Source: Streptomyces regalis (GTDB lineage: Bacteria; Actinomycetota; Actinomycetes; Streptomycetales; Streptomycetaceae). Taken from it: 64,000 nt of DNA. The stretch's first letter is position 1; every line of letters starts with the position of its first letter. The notes beneath the pieces were generated by a model. The model did no database searches. It was given only the letters and a program-made list of their open reading frames with translations, and was not told the DNA's origin. The position numbers and the translations under genes were made by a program. This document shows, piece after piece, positions 51,845 through 61,579 of this stretch. The stretch spans positions 124,001-188,000 of the forward strand of contig NZ_LLZG01000231.1 of NCBI RefSeq assembly GCF_001509475.1, given 5' to 3'.

Positions 51845-53980
51845 TCAGGGAGCGCCGGGGTCGGTGGAGGTGATGCGGAGCAGGACGGCCGACGGCGCGG
51901 TGGGCAGGGTCAGGCTCAGCTCGGCCGTGTCGGGCGTCCAGGCGGAAACGGCCCGACTGGCCCAGGGGTAGAGCAGGTCGGCACGGGCGGCGGTGTTCCG
52001 CAGGTGGGGCAGGTGAAGCGTCGCCGTGGCGTCGGTTCCGGGGCGCCGCCAGGCGGTGAGGTAGGTGGCGGCGGGAGTGCGCAGGGCCAGGGCGATCCAG
52101 GGGTCGTCCCAGGCGGGAAGGCCCAGTGGCCAGGACGGCACGGCTTGCGGCAGGTCGGCGCGGATGGTCTTGTAGGCCGCTACCGCCTCGTGGACCAGGG
52201 CGCGGGCCTCCGGCCCGAGTTCGGGAATGCGGCCGGAGAGATGGATCCGGCCGAGGAGCGCGTTGGTCATGGTGAAGGCCACCTCGTCGAGGGAATCCTC
52301 CGGCTGGGGGTACGCCCAGACGGCACCCTGTTCGGGGGTGACGGCGGTGGGCGCGGAAGCCGCGATGGGCGCGTAGAGGTGGAGGTTCTGCTGGTCGCTG
52401 GTGGACTGCAGCTGCATCCGGGACAGCAGGGCGTGGTCCCAGCGCATGCCGCCGGAGGAGCAGTTCTCCACGACCAGGTGCGGGTGCCGGTCGAGGACGC
52501 CGTCGAGCCAGTCGAGGTGCGCCCGGTTGTGGCCGAGCAGGCCGGCGCCCGGGGTCTCGCCGGGGTGGGCGCTGGTGCCGGAGCCGGGGTCGATGTTGTG
52601 GTCGAGTTTGAGGTAGCCGACGCCCCACTCGCCGACCAGGCGGTCCACGACCTGGTCCAGGTGGGCACGGGCGGCCGGGTGGCGCAGGTCCAGGTGGTGC
52701 CGGCCGGTCTCCGTGACGCGGACGCCGTCGCGGCGGAAGAACGCCTCGTCGGGCAGGGACTTGGCCATGGGGCTGCGGACGCCGATCACCTCCGGCTCCA
52801 GCCACAGGCCGGGCACCATGTCGCGCTCCCGGATGCGGTCCAGCACCTCGTGGATCCCGCGTTCCCCGGGGAACCGGGAGGCGGCCGGCTCCCAGGCGCC
52901 GACGCTGTCCCACCAGCCGCCGTCGTCGCCGTCGTACCAGCCGGCGTCGATCACGAAGTATTCCGCGCCCGCGTCGGCCGCCGCGTCGATGAGCGGCATC
53001 AGCTTCTCGGTCGTGGGGTCGCCCATCAGGCAGTTCATGTAGTCGTTGAAGATGACGGGCAGGCGCTGGTGGTCGGTGTGCGGGCGGCGTTGGGCGCGGC
53101 GGTAGCGGGTCAGCGCGGCGAACGCGGCGTCGGGGCCGCCGTCGGCGCTGAAGGACAGGGCGGCGGGTACGGTGCGAAAGACGGCGCCGGGTTCAAGGGA
53201 GTGCCGCCAGCCGTGGTGGGTGTCGGTGGGTCCGAACAGCGCCGCGTAGGCCGCCTTGTCGTGCTCGCCGCACTCCCAACGCCAGCCGCCGCCGTTGTGC
53301 TCGATCTGCCACACCCAGGCGCGGCCGGTGCGCCGGTCCGTCAGGCCGCCCATGGGGAGGCGTCCGCAACTGGACCAGGTGCCCTGTCCGTTCACGGCGA
53401 AGCCGGATTTGCCGTGCGCGTTGCTCACGCGTCCGTCGTGGGCCGGTGTGGTCAGGCGCATCGGCTGTCGCTGCCAGCGGCATTCCGTGAGCCAGTCGTT
53501 CTCCGCCCACAGCAGGTCCGCGGCGTCGATGGCCGCCGGGGCCTGCGAGGTGAGGCAGCCCACCGCGAACGAGCTGACCGACTCCAGGTGCAGCGTGGTC
53601 TGCCCTTCGTTGCGCAGGGTCACCTCGCTGCGGAGCACCGGGATGCCGGTCGGTGATCGGTAGGTCACCTCCGCAGCCAACCCGGTTTCCGGGTCGTGGA
53701 GTTGGACGGTCAGTGTGTGCCAGTCGCCGTCGCGGGTCGCGTGGTGGGTCCGGTGGCGCAGACGCCCGCCGAGACCGGTGCCGACGAGGCGGTTGCCCGA
53801 CCAGCTGCGGCCGTGCCCCGCGGCTGTCACCTCCACCAGGGGCAGGGACGCACCGGGGAATGTCCGCGCCTCGCCGGGCAGTCCGAGGTGCGTCAGGCGC
53901 GGGCTGCCGTCGTCATCGAGGACGATCTCGAGCTGGAGGGTCTCGTGCCCCCAGTGGAAGGTCCCTTGCTCCTTGGTCAT
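51845..53980 (-). CDS. GH36 alpha-galactosidase
   Basis: The 711-residue enzyme has an N-terminal beta-supersandwich (about 1-310), a barrel (about 320-620) with FNDYMNCLMGDPTTEKLMPL, YFVIDAGWYDGDDGGWWDSV, GLWLEPEVIG, the nucleophile Asp in GYLKLDHNIDPG and the acid/base region ENCSSGGMRWDHALLSRMQL. A short C-terminal beta-sheet domain follows. There is no signal peptide, so it acts on imported oligosaccharides. The ATG at 53980 has AAAGGG upstream. It heads the three-gene GH group and has two LacI-type palindromes in its upstream region. Confidence 0.92.
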   Translation of the reverse strand: MTKEQGTFHWGHETLQLEIVLDDDGSPRLTHLGLPGEARTFPGASLPLVEVTAAGHGRSWSGNRLVGTGLGGRLRHRTHHATRDGDWHTLTVQLHDPETGLAAEVTYRSPTGIPVLRSEVTLRNEGQTTLHLESVSSFAVGCLTSQAPAAIDAADLLWAENDWLTECRWQRQPMRLTTPAHDGRVSNAHGKSGFAVNGQGTWSSCGRLPMGGLTDRRTGRAWVWQIEHNGGGWRWECGEHDKAAYAALFGPTDTHHGWRHSLEPGAVFRTVPAALSFSADGGPDAAFAALTRYRRAQRRPHTDHQRLPVIFNDYMNCLMGDPTTEKLMPLIDAAADAGAEYFVIDAGWYDGDDGGWWDSVGAWEPAASRFPGERGIHEVLDRIRERDMVPGLWLEPEVIGVRSPMAKSLPDEAFFRRDGVRVTETGRHHLDLRHPAARAHLDQVVDRLVGEWGVGYLKLDHNIDPGSGTSAHPGETPGAGLLGHNRAHLDWLDGVLDRHPHLVVENCSSGGMRWDHALLSRMQLQSTSDQQNLHLYAPIAASAPTAVTPEQGAVWAYPQPEDSLDEVAFTMTNALLGRIHLSGRIPELGPEARALVHEAVAAYKTIRADLPQAVPSWPLGLPAWDDPWIALALRTPAATYLTAWRRPGTDATATLHLPHLRNTAARADLLYPWASRAVSAWTPDTAELSLTLPTAPSAVLLRITSTDPGAP

Positions 53981-54112
53981 GGCGGCCCTTTCAAGATCAG
54001 TGCCCGCGCAGAACCGCGCAGCCACCGGGCGGGACTTCGTGCGTCACTGCACCGGGTGAGCCCGGGTGACAGACCTGGCAGACCCGGTCGATGCCCGGCC
54101 TCCTTCAGCAGC

Positions 54113-54252
54113 TGTCGAAGCGCTTCGCTTGGCAGGCGAAAGTTAACGGACAAGTTTCGTGTGAAACAAGGGCCCTTACGGCGAGAAAGTTTCTCCTGCT
54201 GGGTCTATTGACAGCCCATCAGGGAGAATGGCACTGTCGAAGCGCTTCGACA
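54113..54252. promoter_or_regulatory. pair of LacI-type operators upstream of the GH36 gene
   Basis: TGTCGAAGCGCTTCGACA (54235-54252) is a perfect 18-bp palindrome. A second site with the CGAAGCGCTTCG core (54116-54127, preceded by TGT) lies 122 bases nearer the gene. The CpG-centred form is typical of LacI-family operators, and the spacing would allow looping. A TTGACA (54208-54213, plus strand) lies between them. The whole 53981-54283 stretch holds no gene. Confidence 0.7.
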
Positions 54253-54283
54253 ATCATGCTCGCCTCGGCCGAAGTCGAGGTGT

Positions 54284-55086
54284 TCAGTCCAGGACTGCGA
54301 AGTGCTCGGCGGCACCGCCGCGCCACTCGATCATGAAGAGGGTGGCGTCGTCGCTGGTGCGCCCGCCGCGTTCCTTCTTCAGCGTGTGGGAGAGCCGGCG
54401 CAGGTGATGTCGTCGGTGTAGCAGAGCACCCGGTCGCCCCGCTGGAGTGGGTGCTCTTTGAAGGCGCGCCTGGCATGGCGGCAAGCGCCGATAGCGATGG
54501 TCGCCATCGCGGCGGCGTCCATGTCGTGGCCCATCGCGTCGATTACGGCCACGTGCAGGATGTTGTCGTTGAGGACGTAGTCGAAGCTGTCGCCGGCTGC
54601 GCGGTGAGCGGGCTCCAGGATGCCCGCCACCTGAACCTGGGGCACGGCCATCGTCAGCGGTGGCAGCAGGCCCCACTGGACGGTGTCCGGCGGCAGGGCC
54701 ATGACGCCCACCTGGTCGCTGCCGTCCAGCAGAGCCAGATGGATCCGCACGCCGCCGCGGGCCTGTGGTACCTCGACGACATCCCCACGCAGGAAGGCCC
54801 GGCCGGCAGGGGAGTCGGTCATCGGCTCGGGCTGGCCGACGTGCAGCTTCCTGCCCGGAAGCACCAGCAGCTCCCGGGCGTAGTCCTGGAGCAGGATGGA
54901 CACGTCACGGCCGCCGATCCTGGCCACTTCCTCCGCGATCAGCGGGGCGATCAGCTGCGGCGGCAACAGCCGCGCCCGATCCAGCAGCACCCCGAGCAGC
55001 CGTTCGCCGAAACCCTCCGACCGGTCCACGATCTCCTCGCCCATGGCCCGATTCGCCACCGCCTTCCTGTCGCGCGCGCCGGTCAC
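54284..55086 (-). pseudogene. SpoIIE/RsbU-type PP2C phosphatase, catalytic core deleted
   Basis: The N-terminal part (VGVLLDRARLLPPQLIAPLI... and VQVAGILEPAHRAAGDSFDY, then VAVIDAMGHDMDAAAMATIA, GACRHARRA) matches Streptomyces SpoIIE-like phosphatases. It then jumps directly to EHPLQRGDRVLCYTD, losing about 90 residues between HARRA and EHPLQ. After a second deletion and frameshift it ends in another frame as RRLSHTLKKERGGRTSDDAT, LFMIEWRGGAAEHFAVLD. The metal-binding residues of the C-terminal half that normally surround the deleted part are incomplete, so activity is unlikely. Confidence 0.75.
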
Positions 55087-55262
55087 TGCCTGCGCACAAC
55101 GTGACCGGCGTCCTGCCCTGCTGACCCACGGGCTCGGAACGCGTCAGGCGACACGACGTCCGCCGTACGACCGCCACGGCGGGTGCCGCGCCCGGCGGTG
55201 CCCGCCACCGATGGTCTCCCGGGGCCGGTGCCCGGAATGGGCTCAGGACCCGGGAGTGGGGG

Positions 55263-56369
55263 TCATCCGGCGGTCAGAGTGGTCCATTTCTGGTTGGAGC
55301 CGCCGTTGCAGTCCCACAGCTGAAGCTGCGTGCCGTCGGCCGTGGAGAAGCCCGGAACGTCGAGGCAGCGGCCGGAGGCGGCGTTGCGGTAGCCGCCGTT
55401 GTAGGGCTGCCAGACCTGGTTGGCGCCTCCATGGCAGGACCAGATCTGCACCTTGGTGCCGTTGGCGGTGCCCCCGCCGGCGGCGTCGAGGCACTTCCCC
55501 ATGGAGCGCAGGGTGCCGTCGGTGTAGGCGGACCAGAGCTGGTTGGCACTGTCGCCGCAGCCCCAGATCTGGGCGGCGGTCCCGTCGGCGGTGTTGGCGC
55601 CGTTGACATCCAGGCACTTTCCGGTGATGCCGGACTGCACGCGTGCGGCGGCGGGTGCCGGGTTCTTCAGCCATCCGGCGCTGTCCGCGGCCTGGATACC
55701 GCGGTGGAAGGCGGCGGCCATCTTCTGGTAGCCCGAGTCGTTGGGATGCAGGGTGTCGGCCAGGTCGGCCGTGGTCAGGCTGCTCATGTCCACGTATGCG
55801 ACCTGCTTGCCCGCGGCCTGTGCGTCGCTGACGATCCGGGGGATGGCCTGGTTGTACGCGGCCCGGTACTGCTCCTCCGAGCCGCTGGTGGACACGACCA
55901 GGGAGGCCACGAGGACGGTTGCGTCGGGGGCGGCGGCGGTGATCTGGTTGACCAGCGACTTCAGCCGGTCGGTGGCCGTGGAGACCTGGTAGCTCTCGTT
56001 GAGGTCGTTGGTGCCGATCTTCAGCGTCACGACGTTGGGCCGGTAGCGGGTCAGCGAAGCGTCGGCGAGTGCGGCGATCTGGTGGATCTTGTATCCGGAG
56101 TGGCCTTCGTTGTCGGGGTCGGACATCGACCCGCCCCGCAACGTGCCGACGAAGTCCAGCGGATGGCCGTCCGCGGCAAGCTTGTCCCACAACGGGCCCC
56201 GGTAGCCGTTGCCCGTACTGCTTCCCACACCCCAGGTTATGGAGTCGCCCAACGGCATGACCCGCAAAGGTGTGTTGGGGGCGGCGGAGGCAGAGGTCAC
56301 CCCTGCCGCCGTCACCCCGAGCGCGGCGGTGACAAGCGTGACCAGGGGGAGAATCCAGGACTTTCTCAA
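55263..56369 (-). CDS. secreted SGNH (CE3-like) esterase with ricin-type lectin domain
   Basis: The 368-residue precursor starts at a TTG with AGAGGA upstream. The Sec signal (LRKSWILPLVTLVTAALGVT...) is cleaved near ASA-AP. The SGNH domain (about 32-225) has VMPLGDSITWGVGSSTGNGY (nucleophile Ser), LKIGTNDLNESYQ and the C-terminal Asp/His in DTLHPNDSGYQKM. A ricin-type trefoil (about 235-368) follows, with three repeats carrying QxW motifs (NQLW, NQVW, NQKW). Family members deacetylate xylan or related polymers. It is a different subfamily from the ricin-SGNH protein at 15202-16776: here the lectin domain is C-terminal. Confidence 0.88.
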   Translation of the reverse strand: MRKSWILPLVTLVTAALGVTAAGVTSASAAPNTPLRVMPLGDSITWGVGSSTGNGYRGPLWDKLAADGHPLDFVGTLRGGSMSDPDNEGHSGYKIHQIAALADASLTRYRPNVVTLKIGTNDLNESYQVSTATDRLKSLVNQITAAAPDATVLVASLVVSTSGSEEQYRAAYNQAIPRIVSDAQAAGKQVAYVDMSSLTTADLADTLHPNDSGYQKMAAAFHRGIQAADSAGWLKNPAPAAARVQSGITGKCLDVNGANTADGTAAQIWGCGDSANQLWSAYTDGTLRSMGKCLDAAGGGTANGTKVQIWSCHGGANQVWQPYNGGYRNAASGRCLDVPGFSTADGTQLQLWDCNGGSNQKWTTLTAG

Positions 56370-56812
56370 GGCAGGCGTCCTCTTCGGTGAGTGCGTGCTG
56401 AATCGACGGGACTGATCGCCGTCCGTGTCAGCAACTCGGCCGCCGTGCCGTCCCGTCGGCGTCGGTGGCCGCCTGACGTACTGGCAGAACGGCGTGGTGG
56501 GGAGACTCTTGCGCTGTGAGCGTTGCCGAGCGGGCGGGTTCGGCCCTGACCGGCCCTTGAGCGCCCTCGTACAGATATCACGCGGATCTCCGCCGGGACA
56601 TCCCATGGATGCGTGAATTTTGGGATCGGTGGCACCGGGATGACGTCTGCGTCGTTTCGTCCTACCGTCGCTGTTCCAGCGGCCTGTTCGCCACCCTTTC
56701 CCTCTCCGGTGCCGACCCGCTAACATCCCATGTCTGGTCGCTGGTGTTCGAATCGTGCCTGGCCCAGGATCGGCTCCCAGTCGTGCTGGATCAGGCCGTA
56801 GGTCGTTGCATG
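56370..56812. other. gene-free 443 bases between esterase and PucR genes
   Basis: Both flanking genes are on the minus strand, so this holds the esterase promoter and the pucR 3' end. An imperfect inverted repeat (ATCCCA ... TGGGAT, 56600-56630) is visible. I see no coding frame with good codon bias. Confidence 0.4.
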
Positions 56813-58441
56813 TCACTGGGCTCGAAACACATCGCGTGCCGTCAGAGCCGCGTGGAGTTCGGTGCGTTGTTCGCCGGACTCCAGGTCGCGGTCGAGGAGA
56901 CGCTCGATGGTGCGCAGGCGTTGGTACATGGTTTCGCGGGACAGGCCGCCCCGGCGAGCGGCGTTGGTCTTGTTGCCGGCCGCTTCGAGGTAGTGGCGCA
57001 GGGTCGCCAGCAGGTCGGTGCCGTGCTGGGTGTCGTAATCGATGAGTCGCCCGAGCTGCTGTTCGGCGTACTCCTGGATCCGGGTGTCCTCGCGGAGGGC
57101 GTACAGCAGGCGGCGCAGGCCGATGTCGGACAGCTCGTGGAAGGACCGGTCCGGGGGGAGGGGTTGGCCCGGCGGGGTGGCCTCGGCGACGCGGGCCGCC
57201 TCGCGGAAGGAACGGGCGGTGTCGGAGAGATCCGTGACCTCGGAGCCGACTGTCACGACTGCTTGGGGCGCCAGGCTCAGTGCGGTGCCGCACAGTCGCT
57301 CGACGATGGGGCGCCAGGGTTGGGAGGGACGCGGAGCCAGCAGGATGCCGAGGCGGTCGGGGGCCAGCTCGCCGACGAGGGCCGAGACGCCTGCCGTCCG
57401 GAGCTCCTGGAAGAGTCGGGTCTCGGGCCCGGGTCCCCCGTTCCCTGCGCGGAGGTCCACGAGGATCGCGACGAAGCGGTCTCGATCGGTCGGCAGGCCC
57501 AGTGCGGCGCAGCGGGCGCGGGCGTCCTCCGGAGAGTGGTGGCGCTGTTCGACCAGGTCGCGCAGGGCGTTTCGGTATGCGGTGCGCTCCCATGGGGTGG
57601 GGTGGATGAGGCGGGCCACGGTCAGGGCCATCGCGGTCCTCTCCAGCACGGTGATGTCCTCCGGGCCGAAGGCCGGCCCGTCGTCGGTGCGGGTGGGGAG
57701 CATGGCCACACGGCCCCAGCGTTCGCCCTGGTACTCGACGGGTGTCGTGAGCCAGCCCTCCGGGCCGCAGATCGCCGTATGGTCGCCGGGCCCGGTGGCT
57801 CTGGAGCGCTGTTCCCAATCGGTGAGCGCCTCCTCCACCGCGCTTCTGGACGGTTCGCAGATCAGTGCCTGGTGTACCAGGTTCTCCAGGACGACCGTGT
57901 GGCCGCTCATCTCCGCCGCCGCGCGCACCACGTCCTCCGGCCCGGCTCCGCGCAGGGTGAGAGCGGTGAACGCCTCGTGGATGCGCTGTGTGCGGCGCAT
58001 GGCGTCCGTCTGGTTGCCCAGCAGGAGCGCGTGCACGACCTGGGTGACCTCAAGGAAGTTGACGTCCTTGGCCAGGGTGACGAGAGGCAGGCCGCGGAGG
58101 CGGCAGGCGTCGACGAGCGCGTCCGGCGGGCGGTGATAGCGGCGTACGAGTTCGATGACCAGGGCCGCCGCCCCGACGTCGGCGAGTTCGTCGACGTACC
58201 GGCGCACGCCGGCCGCGTCCTGCGGCAGCGGCATACCGGTGGTGAGGACGAGTTCGCCGCCCTTCAGGAAGGAAGCGGGGTCGGTGAGTTCGGTGATGTG
58301 GACCCACCTGACCGGCCGATCCAGGTGGGGCACGCCGGTGACGACCTGGGGCCGCCCGGCGGCCAGGACGGGAAGGGCCAGGACGTCGGCCACGGTGACC
58401 GGACGGGTGGCTCCCTGACCGGCCGGGTTGCTGTCGTTCAC
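56813..58441 (-). CDS. PucR-family transcriptional activator
   Basis: The 542-residue protein has the N-terminal PucR domain (about 15-135; VADVLALPVLAAGRPQVVTG, GGELVLTTGMPLPQDAAGVR), a central GAF/GGDEF-like region, and the C-terminal HTH_30 (about 480-535; LATLRHYLEAAGNKTNAARR, GGLSRETMYQRLRTIERLLD). I chose the GTG at 58441, with GGAG seven bases upstream. PucR-type regulators activate purine, GABA and amine catabolism. It is divergent from a class III aminotransferase gene and is its likely regulator. The architecture is complete, in contrast to the PucR remnant at 2.3-2.8 kb. Confidence 0.9.
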   Translation of the reverse strand: MNDSNPAGQGATRPVTVADVLALPVLAAGRPQVVTGVPHLDRPVRWVHITELTDPASFLKGGELVLTTGMPLPQDAAGVRRYVDELADVGAAALVIELVRRYHRPPDALVDACRLRGLPLVTLAKDVNFLEVTQVVHALLLGNQTDAMRRTQRIHEAFTALTLRGAGPEDVVRAAAEMSGHTVVLENLVHQALICEPSRSAVEEALTDWEQRSRATGPGDHTAICGPEGWLTTPVEYQGERWGRVAMLPTRTDDGPAFGPEDITVLERTAMALTVARLIHPTPWERTAYRNALRDLVEQRHHSPEDARARCAALGLPTDRDRFVAILVDLRAGNGGPGPETRLFQELRTAGVSALVGELAPDRLGILLAPRPSQPWRPIVERLCGTALSLAPQAVVTVGSEVTDLSDTARSFREAARVAEATPPGQPLPPDRSFHELSDIGLRRLLYALREDTRIQEYAEQQLGRLIDYDTQHGTDLLATLRHYLEAAGNKTNAARRGGLSRETMYQRLRTIERLLDRDLESGEQRTELHAALTARDVFRAQ

Positions 58442-58721
58442 GGCGTCTCCATGGCGGTGGCCCTGCTCAGGGCTCCTCTGGAGCGGAGCCGAGAGTGGGC
58501 ACGGAGCCCCGAGCCCGGGGAGTGTCCGGCAACTGTGGCAAGCGTCGCTGACCTGCGCAAGAGCGGTCCGGCGCGAAGCGACACCCGGTACGCCCCGAGC
58601 CGGTTGACACAACGTCCGGATGGCGCCTCCCGGCCGGACAGATCGCGCGTTGGCGCAGCCCTGGGCCGCGGGGATGCTCGGAAGACCGCAGCAGACCGAG
58701 GACCGAGGCCGGGAGACGAAC

Positions 58722-59990
58722 ATGACCGCACTGTCGCCGCACCTTCGCCAGGCCACGCCCGTGGTGGCGGCCCGGGGCGAGGGCGTCCACCTCTTCGACC
58801 AGGACGGCCGCCGCTACCTCGACTTCACCGCCGGCATCGGCGTCACCAGCACCGGGCACTGCCACCCCAAGGTCGTGGCGGCGGCGCAGGAGCAGGTGGG
58901 CGCGCTGATCCACGGCCAGTACACGACGGTCATGCACCAGCCGCTGCGCCGCCTCGTCGACAAGCTCGGTGAGGTCCTGCCGACCGGCCTGGACAGTCTG
59001 TTCTTCACCAACTCCGGCAGCGAGGCCGTCGAGGCCGCGCTGCGGCTGGCCCGCCAGGCCACCGGCCGGCCGAACGTCATCGTGTGTCACGGCGGCTTCC
59101 ACGGCCGTACGGTCGCCGCCGCCTCCATGACCACCTCCGGCACCCGTTTCCGGTCCGGTTTCTCACCGCTGATGAGCGGGGTGGTCGTCACGCCGTTCCC
59201 GTCCGCCTACCGTTACGGCTGGGACGAGGAGACCGCCACCGGCTTCGCCCTGAAGGAACTCGACTACACGCTCCAGACGATCTCCTCGCCCGCCGACACG
59301 GCCGCGATCATCGTCGAGCCGGTCCTCGGCGAGGGTGGCTATGTGCCCGCCAACCGCGCCTTCATGGAGGGCCTTCGGGAGCGCGCGGACCGCCATGGCT
59401 TCGTCCTCGTCCTCGACGAGGTGCAGACGGGCGTCGGCCGCACGGGCCGCTTCTGGGGTCACGACCACTTCGGCGTCCGGCCCGACATCCTCGTCACCGC
59501 CAAGGGCTTGGCCAGCGGGTTCCCGCTGTCCGGCATCGCCGCCTCCGAGGAGCTGATGGCCAAGGCATGGCCCGGTTCGCAGGGCGGCACCTACGGCGCC
59601 AACGCCGTCGCCTGCGCCGCGGCCTGCGCCACCCTCGACGTCGTACGCGACGAGAAACTCGTCGAGAACGCCGAGGCGATGGGCAAGCGACTGCGCCAGG
59701 GACTGGAGGCGGTGGCCGACCGGACCCCGGGCATCGGTGACGTCCGCGGCCTCGGGCTGATGCTGGCCACCGAGTTCGTCACCGAGGACGGCAGTCCCGA
59801 CCCCGAGACCGCCGCCCGGGTGCAGCGCGCCGCCGTCGACGAGGGGCTGCTCCTGCTGCTGTGCGGCGCCTGGAACCAGGTCGTCCGCATGATCCCGGCA
59901 CTCGTCATCGACGAGACGGCGGTGGACGAGGGCCTCCGGGCGTGGGCGACCGCGGTCGAGGTCGGCACATCGGGAGCGGCAGGGCGATGA
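58722..59990 (+). CDS. class III aminotransferase (GABA-aminotransferase-like)
   Basis: The 422-residue PLP enzyme has YLDFTAGIGVTSTGHCHPKV, FTNSGSEAVEAALRLARQAT, GGFHGRTVAAASMTTSGTRF, the PLP-binding Asp in FVLVLDEVQTGVGRTGRFWG and the Schiff-base Lys in ILVTAKGLASGFPLSGIAAS. It transfers the amino group of an omega-amino acid (GABA-like) to a keto acid. The ATG at 58722 has GGGAGA upstream. It overlaps the next gene by ATGA and is divergent from pucR. With the downstream succinate-semialdehyde-type dehydrogenase, it fits a GABA or related amine degradation pathway. Confidence 0.9.
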   Translation: MTALSPHLRQATPVVAARGEGVHLFDQDGRRYLDFTAGIGVTSTGHCHPKVVAAAQEQVGALIHGQYTTVMHQPLRRLVDKLGEVLPTGLDSLFFTNSGSEAVEAALRLARQATGRPNVIVCHGGFHGRTVAAASMTTSGTRFRSGFSPLMSGVVVTPFPSAYRYGWDEETATGFALKELDYTLQTISSPADTAAIIVEPVLGEGGYVPANRAFMEGLRERADRHGFVLVLDEVQTGVGRTGRFWGHDHFGVRPDILVTAKGLASGFPLSGIAASEELMAKAWPGSQGGTYGANAVACAAACATLDVVRDEKLVENAEAMGKRLRQGLEAVADRTPGIGDVRGLGLMLATEFVTEDGSPDPETAARVQRAAVDEGLLLLLCGAWNQVVRMIPALVIDETAVDEGLRAWATAVEVGTSGAAGR

Positions 59991-61090
59991 CGGTCACCAC
60001 CACGGCCCTGGAGCCGCTGGTCGCGCGGCTCGCGGAGACCGCTGTCGGCCTGCGGGTGGAGACCGGCCCGGGTTCCACCGGCCGCTACGCCTACGACGCC
60101 TCCAACTACCGGGTCCCGCCGCGCCGACGACGCCGTCGCGGTGCTGCGGGCCTGCCGTGAGGCACACGTTCCGGTCACCGCGCGCGGCGGCGGCACCAGC
60201 ATGGCGGGCAACGCGGTCGGGCCCGGCGTCGTCCTGGACCTCTCCCGGTACATGAACCGGATCCTGGACATCGACCCGGTCGCACGGACCGCGCGCGTCG
60301 AGGCCGGGGTGATCCTGGACGGGCTGCGCAGCGCGACGGCCCTGCACGGGCTCACCTTCGGCCCCGATCCCTCCTCGCACAGCCGTTGACCCTCGGCGGG
60401 ATGATCGGCAACGACGCCTGCGGCAACCGGTCGGTGCGGCACGGGCGGACCAGTGGCCACATCGAGGCTCTGGAGATCGTGACGGCCGACGGCGTGCGGG
60501 CCGTCGCCGACCGCACCGGCCTGCGCGCGGCCGACCCGCACGACACGGACGCGGTCGAGCGAGTCGCCCGCCTCGAAGCGGACGTACGCCGCCTGATCGA
60601 GGCCGACTTGGCGCCGATCCGCACCGAGCTGGGTCGCATCCCCCGCCAGGTCTCCGGTTATCAGCTGCACCACCTGCTGCCGGAGCACGGCTTCGACATG
60701 GCCCGCGCCCTGGTGGGCACCGAAGGCTCCTGCGCGGTCGTCACCGCAGCGACGGTCCGCCTGGTGGCGACCGCACAGGCCTCCACGCTCCTGACCCTCG
60801 GCTACGACGACGTGGTCGACGCCGCCGAGGACGTCCCCGAGATCCTGCGCTGGAACCCCACCGCCGTGGAGGGCATGGACGAGGCGATCGTTGCCACCAT
60901 GCGTGCCCGGCGCGGCCCGCAATCCGTCACCGGCCTGCCCCACGGGCGTGCCTGGTGTACGCGTCGAGCTCGACGGCGACGACCAGGCGGACGTCGATGC
61001 CCGTGCCGCCGAACTGCTGGACGTGCTCAAGGCACAGGGCCGTTGCATCTCGCCGTACAGGCGGGCGGCAGCCGAAGTCCCGGATCATGG
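59987..61090 (+). pseudogene. FAD-linked oxidase (D-lactate/glycolate dehydrogenase-like), frameshifted and truncated
   Basis: It starts at an ATG overlapping the aminotransferase stop. Segments in three frames align with FAD/FMN-containing dehydrogenases: ETGPGSTGRYAYDASNYRVP, then after a shift near 60130 VPVTARGGGTSMAGNAVGPG (PP-loop), then after another near 60385 LGGMIGNDACGNRSVRHGRT, VSGYQLHHLLPEHGFDMARA and LVGTEGSCAVVTAATVRLVA, and after a third near 60950 VELDGDDQADVDARAAELLD. Homology ends near 61090; the rest, including the C-terminal 4Fe-4S region of the roughly 950-residue family, is missing. Confidence 0.75.
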
Positions 61091-61094
61091 AGGT

Positions 61095-61540
61095 CAGGGG
61101 TTCCACGGGTGAGGGCATCACGGGGACGCCGATTGCCGCTTACCCGCATCTGATCGACGCTCTGGCCGCCGTGAAGGAGGCCGCCGCTCTGGTGAACGAG
61201 GGACTCGGCCTGCTGGAGCCGAGGAAGGCCGCCGACACCCGCCGGGGCTTCGTCGACGGACACGTCGCCTACCTGATGACCGTCTCCGTGCGGCCGGGCA
61301 AGCCGAACGCGGCCGCTTCCGGTTTTTCCTGTCCGGCATCATCCGCGAGCCGCTCGCGGGCCTCCCGGCCATCTGCCCGGTGCATCCCGACCTGGGGGTG
61401 GCCCTGGCCTCCCCCCGGCGAACGGTCGGGGGAATCCTGCGCGTCGCGGAGGGCGAGCGAGGCGCCGGGCCGGGCCGGCTCGACGGCGGCGTGCCGGTCA
61501 ACCTTCCAGCGCTCACGGCGGCGCCGTCGCCGATCTGATG
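61095..61540 (+). pseudogene. decayed segment with a lyase (aspartase/fumarase-like) fragment
   Basis: ITGTPIAAYPHLIDALAAVK plus EAAALVNEGLGLLEPRKAA resembles the N-terminal part of class II fumarase/aspartate ammonia-lyases. The following bases read in other frames (RPGKPNAAAS, then FFLSGIIREPLAGLPAICP and RTVGGILRVAEGE) that I cannot place. No complete domain remains. Confidence 0.35.
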
Positions 61541-61579
61541 ACGATCGCGCCAGACCTTGATGTCGAGGCCGTCGTGGGC

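Noticed and set aside
56746..56754. GTTCGAATC, resembling a tRNA T-loop.
   Set aside because: The flanking bases do not form a T-stem and no acceptor, D or anticodon arm could be folded around it.
61088..61560. A new intact small gene after the FAD-oxidase remnant.
   Set aside because: Coding-like sequence changes frame several times and matches only a short lyase-like piece, so it was kept as a decayed segment.
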